Of a stretch of 64,000 nucleotides of DNA, positions 1 to 8,044 are shown piece by piece. Position numbers and translations under genes: made by a program. The notes beneath the pieces are model-generated. The model made no database searches and had not been told where the DNA came from. It saw only the letters and a list, made by a program, of their open reading frames with translations. Origin of the DNA: Deltaproteobacteria bacterium (GTDB lineage: Bacteria; Myxococcota; Myxococcia; Myxococcales; 40CM-4-68-19); contig VBKI01000052.1 of assembly GCA_005879535.1 (NCBI GenBank), forward strand, positions 30,232 to 94,231. The letters run 5' to 3'. Positions within the stretch are counted from its first letter, which is position 1. Each line of letters begins with the position of its first letter.

Positions 1-630
1 CGCGCCCATCTCGATGGTCCGCAGCTCGAGGGCGTCGCGAACGCCCATGTGCTCGGCGATCCGACGGGTGAATCGCGAGACGCGCCGCGAATGCCATTGC
101 GTTTCGGTATCGCGATAGTCGAGCACGGCCACCATGCCGTCGAGCAGGTTGGTGGTGCGTTCCTCGACCAGCCGCTCGAGGCCCTTGTTCAGCGCGGCCA
201 GCTCGGCGTTCTGCGACTGGACGATGGCGGTCAGCTGCCGGTTCTTCTCCCGCAACGCGTACGTGTCGAACGCCTGCCGCACCGTCCCGAGGAGCTCGAC
301 GCGGTTCCACGGCTTGGCGAGGATGCGGAAGATCTCGCCGTTGTTCACGGCGTCCACGGCGGCGCTGAAGTCGTGGGCGGCGGTAAGGAGGATGCGGATG
401 GTCTCCGGCTGCAGCGACTTCGCCTGGGCGAGGAACTCCGCACCCGTCATTCCCGGCATCATGTAGTCGGCCGAGAGCACCTGGAACGGCTTCTCCCGCA
501 GTCGCTCCAGCGCCTGGGCCGGATCCGCGCAGGCGATCACCTCATAACCCGCAGCCTCGAAGGTGCGCTGCAAGGCATGCAGGATGGGCGCCTCGTCGTC
601 GACGACGAGGAGACGTTCAATCTCTGGCAT
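1..630 (-). CDS. Response regulator with HD-GYP output domain (3' part lies outside the window)
   Basis: The start is seen but the gene runs off the left edge; 210 residues are visible. Residues 1-120 form a CheY-type receiver: an acidic pair D11/D12, phosphoacceptor D55 in SADYMMPGM, and a conserved Lys-Pro near residue 105 (ILAKPW). A short coiled linker follows. From about residue 165 the sequence DYRDTETQWHSRRVS is the typical first helix of an HD-GYP domain, the c-di-GMP phosphodiesterase fold. The HDxGK and GYP motifs would lie outside, so activity cannot be judged. A GGGAG ribosome site sits 8 nt before the ATG and a TAAGCT hexamer 24 nt before it. It is divergent from the rhodanese gene. 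By family it is a RpfG-like two-component output protein; the partner kinase is not visible. Confidence 0.85.
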   Translation of the reverse strand, partial: MPEIERLLVVDDEAPILHALQRTFEAAGYEVIACADPAQALERLREKPFQVLSADYMMPGMTGAEFLAQAKSLQPETIRILLTAAHDFSAAVDAVNNGEIFRILAKPWNRVELLGTVRQAFDTYALREKNRQLTAIVQSQNAELAALNKGLERLVEERTTNLLDGMVAVLDYRDTETQWHSRRVSRFTRRIAEHMGVRDALELRTIEMGA

Positions 631-722
631 CTGGCTCCCGCTCTGTCGCGCTGCAGCTTACCAGCACCCGGCCGAGTCGCGCTCCTATCGCTCCCGGACG
701 TCCGGCGGTGCAAGATGCGCGC

Positions 723-1541
723 ATGTCGCACATCCCCCTCCTCGTGGATCCTGATTGGATACAGTCGCACCCCGACGCCCGTCTCATCGACCTGCGATGG
801 GCGGTGAAAGGACCTCCGGCGCGCCAGAAGTATGAAGACGGCCACCTTCCCGGCGCGGTGTTCGCCGACCTCGATCGCGACCTCTCGCGTCCGGGTGGTC
901 CCGGACGACATCCGTTCCCTGCGGAGGAACGGTTCGCCCAGGTGCTCTCGCGCTGGGGCATCGGTCCCGATACCCACGTCGTGGTCTACGACGATGCGAA
1001 CTCGTCCGTGGCGGCGCGGCTCTGGTTCATGCTCCGCGCCTTCGGCCACGAGAAGGTCTCCGTGCTCGACGGCGGGTTCCGGGCCTGGACCGAGGCGGGG
1101 CTTCCGCTCTCGCGCGACGAGCCGCGGATCGCCCCCGCGCCGCTCCGGAAGCTGAACCTCGATCGGTCGCGCCTCGCCGAAGTGGAGGAGGTGCAGGCGC
1201 GCAAGAGCGTGGTGCTCGATGCCCGCGCTCCGGAGCGCTATCGCGGCGAGGTCGAACCCCTGGACCGCAAGGCGGGGCACATCCCGGGGGCGGTCAATGC
1301 CCCGCTGCAGGCGAACCTGACGGCTGCGCAGCGGTTCCGTCCCCCGGCCGAGCTCCGCGAGCTGTACGCGCGCTACGGGAACGACGTGATCGTCTCCTGC
1401 GGGAGCGGCGTCACCGCCTGCCACGACGCGCTGGCGATGGAGATCGCCGGGCTGCCGCCCCCCCGCCTGTACGTGGGATCGTTCAGCGGCTGGATCGAGG
1501 ACCCTGCACGTCCCATTGCCACCGGGCCCGCGCCGGGGTAG
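723..1541 (+). CDS. sseA: Two-domain rhodanese, probably 3-mercaptopyruvate sulfurtransferase
   Basis: A 272-residue cytoplasmic protein with two rhodanese repeats: an N-terminal one (about 8-125, ending VSVLDGGFRAW) that lacks the catalytic Cys, and a C-terminal one (about 150-270). The active-site loop there is CGSGVTA, with nucleophile Cys226. CGSGVT is the form typical of mercaptopyruvate sulfurtransferases, whereas thiosulfate enzymes usually have CRKGVT, so sulfur transfer from 3-mercaptopyruvate to a thiophilic acceptor is the likely reaction. The length is normal for the family. ATG at 723 was preferred to the GTG at 708 because MSHIP begins the usual N-terminus. Its stop lies just before the M28 peptidase gene, so the two are probably co-transcribed. 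Confidence 0.88.
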   Translation: MSHIPLLVDPDWIQSHPDARLIDLRWAVKGPPARQKYEDGHLPGAVFADLDRDLSRPGGPGRHPFPAEERFAQVLSRWGIGPDTHVVVYDDANSSVAARLWFMLRAFGHEKVSVLDGGFRAWTEAGLPLSRDEPRIAPAPLRKLNLDRSRLAEVEEVQARKSVVLDARAPERYRGEVEPLDRKAGHIPGAVNAPLQANLTAAQRFRPPAELRELYARYGNDVIVSCGSGVTACHDALAMEIAGLPPPRLYVGSFSGWIEDPARPIATGPAPG

Positions 1542-1552
1542 TGCGACCGCCC

Positions 1553-3169
1553 ATGACCCTCGCCGTCCTGTCTCTCCTGCTCGCTTTGTCTCCCGCGGAA
1601 CGGGCTGCCTCGAGCCGGATCACCGCCAACGAGATCTCCGCTCACCTTCGTTTCCTCTCCGACGATCAACTCGAAGGACGCAAGCCGGGAAGCGCCGGCG
1701 ACGAGCTGGCCATCAAGTATCTCGCCTCGCAGCTCGAGGCGATGGGCTATCAGCCGGCGGGCGACAAGGGCAGCTTCCTCCAGGCGGTACCGCTGGTCGA
1801 GCTCGCCGCCGACGTTCCCCGCGACGTCGCCTTCAAGTCCGGCGGCAAGGACCTGGTGCTGCACGCCGGCAACGGGCTGCAGGCGGATCTGGTGCTCGGG
1901 CCATCGGCGCACAAGGAGCGCGGCACCGTGAAAGATGCAGGGCTCGTGTTCGTCGGTTACGGGATCACCGCGCCCGAGTACGGCTGGGACGACTACAAGG
2001 ACGTGGACGTCCGCGGAAAGGTCGTGGTGGTGATGAACTTCAATCCACCCTTCCAGGGACCGGGCGTGCGCCTCTGGTACGGACGCTGGGATTACAAGTA
2101 CGTCAACGCGGCGAAGCACGGAGCGGCGGGCGCGCTGGTGATCCACACCACCCCCAGCGCCGGCTATCCCTGGCAGGTGGTGGTCACGTCGTGGAGCACC
2201 CCTCGACAGGATCTTCCTCCCGCGCCGGACGAGAAATTCATGGAGTTCCGTGGCTGGATCGTGGAGCCCGCAGCGATCCGGCTGGCGCAGCTCGGCGGAA
2301 ACGACCTCGACACGCTTCGCAAGTCGGCCGAGAGCAGGGACTTCCGTCCCGTCCCGTTGGCCTCGACGATGTCGCTCGATCTGCCCGTATCGCTGAAGAT
2401 GATCCGCAGCGACAACGTGGTCGGCATGCTGCCGGGGACGGATCCGGCGCTCCGGGGCGAGGCGGTGCTCTACACCGCGCACCACGACCATCTCGGGCGG
2501 GTCCAGCCCATTCCGCCGGCGACCGACGGCATCTACAACGGTGCGCTCGACAATGCATCGGGATGCGCGACGGTGCTTGCCATCGCGCGCGCGATGACGT
2601 TCGCGCCGCCGAAGCGGTCCGTGATCGTCGCCTTCGTCACCGCGGAGGAACAGAACCTGCTCGGGTCGAGGTGGCTCGCGCAGCATCCGCCCGTCCCTGC
2701 CAACCGCATCGCCGCCGACATCAATCTCGACAGCGTCAACCGCTGGGGACGCACCACCGATCTGGGCGTGATGGGGCTCGGCAAGTCGACCGCCGACGAC
2801 GTCGTCCGCAAGGTCGCTGCGGATCAGGGCCGGACGGTGCACGGCGACCCGCACCCCGACCGGGGTGCGTTCTACCGATCGGACATGTTCTCGATGGCGC
2901 ACGCAGGCGTGCCGCCGGTGGCAGTCAAAGGCGGGCCCGATTACGTCGGGCGGGCGAAAGGCTGGGGCGACGAACAGGCGCTGGACTACGAGCGCCACCA
3001 CTACCATCAGCCCTCCGACGAGTACCACGGCGACTGGGACCTCTCCGGCGCGGTCCAGGACGCGCAGTTGCAGCTGATCGTCGGGCTCCGGATCGCCAAC
3101 GCCGCGAGAATGCCCACCTGGACACCGGGCGACGAGTTCGAGGCGGCGCGCAAGTCCGCCTCCCGGTGA
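1553..3169 (+). CDS. Secreted M28 family zinc aminopeptidase
   Basis: 538 residues. A hydrophobic N-terminus (LAVLSLLLALSPA) acts as a signal peptide, so the enzyme should work in the periplasm or outside. The middle (about 120-230) looks like a protease-associated insert with VFVGYGITAPEYGWDDY. The di-zinc peptidase part has the expected ligands in order: His-Asp in YTAHHDHLG, Asp in NGALDNASG, the catalytic/ligand Glu pair in VTAEEQNLLGS, Asp in INLDSVN and a late His in HYHQPSDEY. This is a complete M28 active site. An in-frame GTG at 1541 would overlap the preceding stop and add four residues; the ATG is used here. The VKOR gene overlaps the stop, so the two may form a unit. Confidence 0.88.
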   Translation: MTLAVLSLLLALSPAERAASSRITANEISAHLRFLSDDQLEGRKPGSAGDELAIKYLASQLEAMGYQPAGDKGSFLQAVPLVELAADVPRDVAFKSGGKDLVLHAGNGLQADLVLGPSAHKERGTVKDAGLVFVGYGITAPEYGWDDYKDVDVRGKVVVVMNFNPPFQGPGVRLWYGRWDYKYVNAAKHGAAGALVIHTTPSAGYPWQVVVTSWSTPRQDLPPAPDEKFMEFRGWIVEPAAIRLAQLGGNDLDTLRKSAESRDFRPVPLASTMSLDLPVSLKMIRSDNVVGMLPGTDPALRGEAVLYTAHHDHLGRVQPIPPATDGIYNGALDNASGCATVLAIARAMTFAPPKRSVIVAFVTAEEQNLLGSRWLAQHPPVPANRIAADINLDSVNRWGRTTDLGVMGLGKSTADDVVRKVAADQGRTVHGDPHPDRGAFYRSDMFSMAHAGVPPVAVKGGPDYVGRAKGWGDEQALDYERHHYHQPSDEYHGDWDLSGAVQDAQLQLIVGLRIANAARMPTWTPGDEFEAARKSASR

Positions 3170-3582
3170 AATGGACCCGCGCGCGCGTCGCGCTGGTGGC
3201 CGTCGCGGCGGCCTCCGCGCTGGCGATGCTTCATGTCGGGCTGTTCCAAATCGGGTGGCTGGCGCGCCTCGCCTGCCCGGGCTTCGGCAGCGGCTGCGAA
3301 TCGGTCGCGCTCGCGCCGTTCAGCCGGCCCTACGGGATCGCCGACGGCCTGCTCGGGGCGGCGGTCTGCGGCGTCCTCTGTGCGCTGGCGATCGTGCGGC
3401 GACCTGAAGCCGCCGCGGCGCTGATCGGCGTTTCCGCGGTCTGGGTCATCCTCAACGTCTTGAGCCTGGCCGAGATGCAGAAGCTCGGAGCCTTCTGCTT
3501 CTGGTGCACGCTGGCCGCCGTCCTCTCGGTCCCCTTGCTGGCGCTGGCGATGATCAGCGGGCGCGAGCTTCAGGGCTCCTGA
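3166..3582 (+). CDS. Vitamin K epoxide reductase (VKOR) family membrane protein
   Basis: 138 residues, four predicted membrane helices. VKOR hallmarks are a periplasmic loop with two cysteines (CPGFGSGCESV), an SRPYGI segment after it, and a CxxC redox pair at the start of a later helix (FCFWC). Family members pass electrons from DsbA-like oxidoreductases to quinone and so support disulfide formation. No fused thioredoxin domain is present, so a separate partner must exist. The GTG start overlaps the M28 stop as GTGA, which indicates translational coupling. The 3' end overlaps the convergent HD-GYP gene by 13 bases. Confidence 0.85.
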   Translation: MKWTRARVALVAVAAASALAMLHVGLFQIGWLARLACPGFGSGCESVALAPFSRPYGIADGLLGAAVCGVLCALAIVRRPEAAAALIGVSAVWVILNVLSLAEMQKLGAFCFWCTLAAVLSVPLLALAMISGRELQGS

Positions 3583-5066
3583 GGCGCGTTTCCCGGCACG
3601 TCGGCTTCGATGAAGACGCGAAGCAGGTCGGAGTCGAGCTCGCCGCGCTTCGCCTCGTCGAGCAGGATGTCGTAGGCCTTCTCCTTTGGCACGGCACGCT
3701 TGTACGGACGATCGCTGGCGGTGAGCGCGTCGTAGATGTCGCTGATGGTCATCATCCGGGTGGGAAGCGCGATCTCCGGTTCCTTCAGCGACCGCGGATA
3801 GCCTTGGCCGGTGAGCTTCTCGTGGTGGCCGTAGGCGATGTCCGGCACGCGCTTCAGCGTCCGCGTCCAGGGAATCTGGGTGAGGAACCGGTAGGTGTGC
3901 GTCACGTGCGACTCGATCTCCCGCCGCTCGTCCTCCGTCAGCGAGCCTTTGCGGATGGAGAGCTTGATGACCTCGTTCTCGGAGAGGAATGGGCGATGCT
4001 CTCCCGAGAACGGCCCCTTGAACGTGCTGCGGGCGATGTCGTGCAGCCGGTCGAAGGTGCCTTCGGGAAGCACGGTGGGCCGGTTGCAGGAGACCACGAA
4101 CTCGAACATTCCGGAGAGCTCGCGCTTGCGCTCCGCGAGCCTGGCTTCGACGTCGGCCATGCGGTGCCGCGCCTCTTCCGCGGGCGAGCGGAGCAGGAGC
4201 TGCACCTTGTCGCGCTCCGCCTGCAGCTCCTCCTGCACGTAGATGGTCTCGAACCGGCCTCGCAGGTTCTCCAGCTCGAGCGGCTCGAGCTTGTTCGCCT
4301 TCACCAGCACGTTCTCGCGCACGCCGACCTTGCCGAAGTCGTGGAGCATCGCCGCGTAGCGAAGCTCCTGGCGCTCCTGCGCCGTCAGCGACGAGCCCGT
4401 CCAGCGGCCCGCGGTCTTGCCCGCGCGCGGCAGCATGTCGCCCAGCCCCACCGAGAGCCGCGCCACGCGTCCCGAGTGGCCGGCGGTGGTCGGGTCCCGC
4501 GCCTCGATGGCGACGACGCTGGCCCGGACGAATCCTTCGAACAGCTGCTCGATCTCGTGGTGCAGCAGGGCGTTGTTGACGGCGGCCGCGGCCTGGCCGC
4601 CGAGAGCGAAGAGCAGCTCTTCGTCCTCGTCGGTGAAGGCCTTGCCGTCGAGCTTGTTGAGCGCCTGGAGGACGCCGACCACGTCGCCCTCGACAGAGCG
4701 CATCGGCACGCAGAGGATGTTGCGGGTCTTGTAGCCGGTCTGCTTGTCGACGTTCTGGTTGAAGCGGGGGTCCTTGTAAGCGTCTGGGATGTTGATCGCG
4801 GCGTTCGTCGTCGCCACCGCGCCGGCGATGCCGCGATCGATCGGGATGCGGATCTCCTTCGTCCCGATGCCCTGGGCGACCTTGGTCCACAGCTCGCCGC
4901 GCTCGCGGTCGACGAGGAAGAGCGAGCAGCGGTCCGCTTCCACCACCCGCGCGGCGGCGTGGACGATCAGCTTCAGCAGTCTGTCGAGATCGCGCTCGGC
5001 AACGAGCGCCTTGGCTACGTCGAGGATGCCGCCGAGCTTCTCGACGCGCTGCTGGAGCCGGTTCAC
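3570..5066 (-). CDS. GAF domain / HD-GYP domain phosphodiesterase with an internal insertion
   Basis: 498 residues, soluble. Residues 1-170 are a coiled start plus a GAF sensor (ADRCSLFLVDRERGELW, ILCVPMRSVEGDVVGVLQALNK). From about 180 an HD-GYP domain follows: GHSGRVARLS, the metal site MLHDFGKVGV, HHEKLTGQGYP with the GYP signature, and TISDIYDALTA. Between HDFGK and the next conserved helix there is an extra stretch of roughly 100 residues, rich in charged coiled-coil sequence, that ordinary HD-GYP domains lack. The family hydrolyses c-di-GMP in the cytoplasm; the GAF ligand is unknown. The GTG start has TATGCT only 6 nt upstream and no ribosome site. Confidence 0.88.
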   Translation of the reverse strand: MNRLQQRVEKLGGILDVAKALVAERDLDRLLKLIVHAAARVVEADRCSLFLVDRERGELWTKVAQGIGTKEIRIPIDRGIAGAVATTNAAINIPDAYKDPRFNQNVDKQTGYKTRNILCVPMRSVEGDVVGVLQALNKLDGKAFTDEDEELLFALGGQAAAAVNNALLHHEIEQLFEGFVRASVVAIEARDPTTAGHSGRVARLSVGLGDMLPRAGKTAGRWTGSSLTAQERQELRYAAMLHDFGKVGVRENVLVKANKLEPLELENLRGRFETIYVQEELQAERDKVQLLLRSPAEEARHRMADVEARLAERKRELSGMFEFVVSCNRPTVLPEGTFDRLHDIARSTFKGPFSGEHRPFLSENEVIKLSIRKGSLTEDERREIESHVTHTYRFLTQIPWTRTLKRVPDIAYGHHEKLTGQGYPRSLKEPEIALPTRMMTISDIYDALTASDRPYKRAVPKEKAYDILLDEAKRGELDSDLLRVFIEADVPGNAPQEP

Positions 5067-5112
5067 CGGGCGAGCATAGCATCCGCTCCCTTGGCGGGGT
5101 ATGTGCTCCTCG

Positions 5113-6357
5113 TCACTCCGATGTGAGCAAGCGGCGGGCCTCGTCCCACCTCTCCGGCTCGACGTACAACCGCGCGAGCGTGGCCGCTTCCGCGTAGCGT
5201 TCGTAGAGCGGCGTGTAGTCGCCGATCGGCACCTCGCCCCTCGGTGACTTCACCCACAGCGTGGCTTCCTTCCCGTAGTGCGAAAGCACGCCGCGGCTGA
5301 CCGTGACGAAGCCGTTCACGCCCGATTCCTCCAGCCGCTGCTGCATCCCATGGAGCGTCCGCGCGTCCTCGCCGGCGGCGTTCTCCATCAGCACGCGATA
5401 TCCCTGGCGGCGCACGATGCGCCGGGCCCAGGGATTCTGCGACGAGCGCAGCGCCCCGAGCAGCGCGACGTCGTCGTGCAGCAGGTACTCGTCCGGATCG
5501 GCGGGCAGCGCGTACTCGCCGCTCTCGCACCAACGCTGGAGCAGGACCTCGTATCCGACCGAGGTGGAATGGAAGTACACGGAGAGAAACATGTGGTAGC
5601 GCGAGAGGAGGAAGTCCTCGAACGCGAACACCGCGCGATGCAGGAGCGCCAGGTAGACGCGCCCCTCGCGCTCCACCGCGGCGAGGTTCTGGACGATCCA
5701 GTCCGCGTCGAACTTGCCGTAGTTGACGCCGGTGAAGAACGAATCGCGCTGCAGGTAATCCATGCGATCGGCGTCCAGCTCGCCGGAGACGATCTGGCGG
5801 AGGATGGGCAGCAGATCGTGGCCGCCGCTTCGATACGGATAGGCGCCCGGAGACGCTCTTCCGCAGATCAGTCCGGCGACGTGCTCCGGCTCGATGCCGC
5901 GGGAGGAGAAGCGCCGCCGGATCTCGGCCGAGAGCGCGGAGTCGAGCAGCAGCTTGAGCGTGTAGTCCTCGTGACCCGCGCGGCGATCGCCGGGCTCCCG
6001 CGCCCAGGCGGGCACGTTGAGGTCGCCGATCGGCGGCATGATCGCCTCGGTGGCGTGCGACAGCGGCGGGTGGCCGAGGTCGTGGAAGAGGACCGCGAGC
6101 CGCAACGTCTGCCGGAAACGGTCGCGATCGGCGGGCTCGAGCTGGAGTTGCGGCGCGAGCGCATCGAACAGCTTGGTGGCCATCGCCATCGCGCCGAGCC
6201 CGTGGGCGTAGCGCGTGTGCGTCGCACCGGGGAACGCGAGGTCGGCGAACCCGAGCTGCTTCACGTTGCGCAGCCGCTGGTACTGCGGGCTGTCGATCAG
6301 CGCGCGCTCGTCGGCGGTGAGCTCGATGGCGCCGTGGATGGGATCGCGGATGTGCAT
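5113..6357 (-). CDS. HD domain phosphohydrolase (dNTPase / SAMHD1-like)
   Basis: 414 residues. It opens with IRDPIHGAIELT and RLRNVKQLG, the hallmark start of the SAMHD1/dGTPase-like HD family. Metal-binding residues are visible: His52 in RYAHGLGAM, the HD pair His92-Asp93 in LFHDLGHPPLSH, and an Asp in DADRMDYLQRDS. Members hydrolyse dNTPs to deoxynucleoside and triphosphate; the exact substrate cannot be told from sequence. The start codon directly abuts the stop of the upstream CPBP gene (no gap), so it is the last gene of a three-gene minus-strand unit. Confidence 0.88.
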   Translation of the reverse strand: MHIRDPIHGAIELTADERALIDSPQYQRLRNVKQLGFADLAFPGATHTRYAHGLGAMAMATKLFDALAPQLQLEPADRDRFRQTLRLAVLFHDLGHPPLSHATEAIMPPIGDLNVPAWAREPGDRRAGHEDYTLKLLLDSALSAEIRRRFSSRGIEPEHVAGLICGRASPGAYPYRSGGHDLLPILRQIVSGELDADRMDYLQRDSFFTGVNYGKFDADWIVQNLAAVEREGRVYLALLHRAVFAFEDFLLSRYHMFLSVYFHSTSVGYEVLLQRWCESGEYALPADPDEYLLHDDVALLGALRSSQNPWARRIVRRQGYRVLMENAAGEDARTLHGMQQRLEESGVNGFVTVSRGVLSHYGKEATLWVKSPRGEVPIGDYTPLYERYAEAATLARLYVEPERWDEARRLLTSE

Positions 6358-7320
6358 TCAGAAGGGCATTCCCCAGGAGAGGGCGAGCGGCGAGTTCTTC
6401 GGATCGGTGACGAACGCAAAGGCCTCGATGAGGAAATCGTACCAGAAGTGGATCGCGACGGAGGGCGCAAGACTGTAATCGTTCCAGCGGTAGGCGAGCC
6501 CCAGGTAGCCGCCGAGAAGCGTGATGAACGGCAAGCCGACGGCCAGGTACGTGAGGCGCTGGCCGCGGTCGAGAAACAGGACGTTCGAGCCGTGCGCCGC
6601 ACCGAAGACGAGAGATGCGTATGCCCACGCCCGCGTCTCGTCCAGCGACCGGGCCCAGCTGGACTGCAGGGCGCCCCGGAACGCCATCTCCTCGGCGACG
6701 GCGACGTGCTCGAACAGGCCCACGCCCACGGCAGCCGCCAGCGGATATCCGACGGCGCTGTTCATCTCGCGACCGAAGATGACCGGCCGCTTTCCGGCGT
6801 TACTCGTGTCGATCCCGTGGTCGACGATGGCGGAGACGAGGATGCCGGCCGCGAGCGATCCCGCGATGCCGGCCCAGACGGACGACCTGGAGAGCACTTC
6901 GAAGGAGAAGGGAGCGCGCGCCAGCTCGGCGAGGGACTCCTGGGGAACGTACGACAACCGCGCCGCGCGCTGCTCTTCCAGCGCCACGTCGATCACCGAC
7001 AGCGTCCAGAGATCGCCGAGGGCGATCAGCGGGACGCCGGCCGCCGACGAGCTGAAACCGTTCGCGGCTCCGCCGGCGACCGCAGCACCCAGCTCGGCGA
7101 CACCCAGCGATGCGAGCACCGTGCCTTCGGTCTTCCGACCCCTGCACATCTGCAGGACTCCGGGGACGAACAGGCCGGCGTTGACCGGGCAGTTGGCGAC
7201 CCGTTGCTGCGATTCGAGCTCGCGTGCGCTGGGCGGGGCGTCGGGCGCGCGCCGCGCCTGATGCATCACCGGTGCGCACGCGGCGCAGGCAAGCGCCATG
7301 GGCAGAGCCCGCGTTCTCAG
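6358..7320 (-). CDS. CPBP (CAAX/Abi) family intramembrane metalloprotease, probable CTG start
   Basis: 320 residues if translation starts at the CTG of a CTGA overlap with the hydroxylase stop. This start gives a basic n-region (RTRALPM) before the hydrophobic, Cys-rich LACAACAP segment, like a lipoprotein or signal sequence. The first ATG (7299) would leave no basic n-region. Several membrane helices follow. The CPBP motifs are in order: EEMAFRG (EExxxR), FGAAHG (FxxxH) and AIHFWYDF (HxxxD). Family members are intramembrane proteases that process prenylated or signal-like substrates; the substrate here is unknown. The first 110 residues (NCPVNAGLFVPGVLQMCRG) resemble nothing I recognise. Confidence 0.82.
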   Translation of the reverse strand: MRTRALPMALACAACAPVMHQARRAPDAPPSARELESQQRVANCPVNAGLFVPGVLQMCRGRKTEGTVLASLGVAELGAAVAGGAANGFSSSAAGVPLIALGDLWTLSVIDVALEEQRAARLSYVPQESLAELARAPFSFEVLSRSSVWAGIAGSLAAGILVSAIVDHGIDTSNAGKRPVIFGREMNSAVGYPLAAAVGVGLFEHVAVAEEMAFRGALQSSWARSLDETRAWAYASLVFGAAHGSNVLFLDRGQRLTYLAVGLPFITLLGGYLGLAYRWNDYSLAPSVAIHFWYDFLIEAFAFVTDPKNSPLALSWGMPF

Positions 7321-7994
7321 GCACCCGCCTCGAGGCGGGCTTCGTCGTCGGGCAGGCCCTGGTAGCGGTCGCGCGGATACGTGCCGAACACCCGGTCCCA
7401 GAGGGGCGTCGTGATGCCGTAGCGCCGGTCGGGCGTCTGGAAGTGGTGGACCAGGTGATATCGGCGCAGCCACTTGCCTGCGGCCGTGGTGGGCGCCGCG
7501 TGATGGAGATAATAGTGCGTGAGGTCGTACCAGAGGTACCCGACCACCAACCCGGCGAACCAGGGATATTCGAGCGGCCCCATCCAGCGGAAGGCGACCC
7601 AGGCGACTGCCGCGATCACCGCCGTGACCGTCGGCGGCATCACCAGGCGGTCGCGGTCCCAAGGGTAGTCGTGATGGATGCCATGGATGAGGAAGGAAGC
7701 GTCGCGCTGTAGCTCCGAGCCGGGATGCGGCTCGAAATGGAATACCCAGCGGTGCAGGAGGTATTCGAGCAGCGTCCAGGAGAAGAGGCCCAAGGCCGCC
7801 CAGGCAACGATGGCGAGCCCACCGGAATGCGCGGAGGCGCGATACAACATGTAGAGCGTGAACGGGCCCCAGATGGCTACCACGTGCCAGGGACGGACGC
7901 GCGACAGATACTTCTCCACCCACGGGACGCTGAACATCAGCGGACTGCCGCGGCGCGGGCGAGCGAGCTTCGGATGCGGCGCGAGGTAGAACAT
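7317..7994 (-). CDS. Fatty acid hydroxylase / sterol desaturase superfamily membrane enzyme
   Basis: 225 residues with four or so membrane helices and the full di-iron histidine set: HRWVFH, HGIHHDYP, THYYLHH and HLVHHFQTPDRRYG. The spacing and the C-terminal TPLWDRVFGTYP are typical of fatty acid 2-hydroxylase-like (FA2H/Scs7) proteins, which add an alpha-hydroxyl to fatty acyl chains of sphingolipids or related lipids using O2. Myxobacteria make 2-hydroxy fatty acids, which fits, but the substrate is inferred. It heads a unit with the CPBP protease and HD phosphohydrolase. A promoter-like pair is seen 8 nt upstream of the ATG. Confidence 0.87.
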   Translation of the reverse strand: MFYLAPHPKLARPRRGSPLMFSVPWVEKYLSRVRPWHVVAIWGPFTLYMLYRASAHSGGLAIVAWAALGLFSWTLLEYLLHRWVFHFEPHPGSELQRDASFLIHGIHHDYPWDRDRLVMPPTVTAVIAAVAWVAFRWMGPLEYPWFAGLVVGYLWYDLTHYYLHHAAPTTAAGKWLRRYHLVHHFQTPDRRYGITTPLWDRVFGTYPRDRYQGLPDDEARLEAGA

Positions 7995-8002
7995 CGGTCC
8001 CC

Positions 8003-8031
8003 GGTCTAAGGGATCATGCAGGTTCGTGCAA
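8003..8031 (-). promoter_or_regulatory. Sigma-70-like promoter of the fatty acid hydroxylase gene
   Basis: On the minus strand TTGCAC (8031-8026) and TAGACC (8008-8003) are 17 nt apart. The -10 box ends 8 nt before the ATG, so transcription would start at or next to the start codon. There is no Shine-Dalgarno sequence. Confidence 0.5.
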
Positions 8032-8044
8032 GGGAGTCGATCGA

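Noticed and set aside
3007..5082. 691-codon open frame on the minus strand
   Set aside because: Arg/Ala/Pro-rich low-complexity translation in the wrong frame of the GAF/HD-GYP gene; the real gene is in another frame with clear domains.
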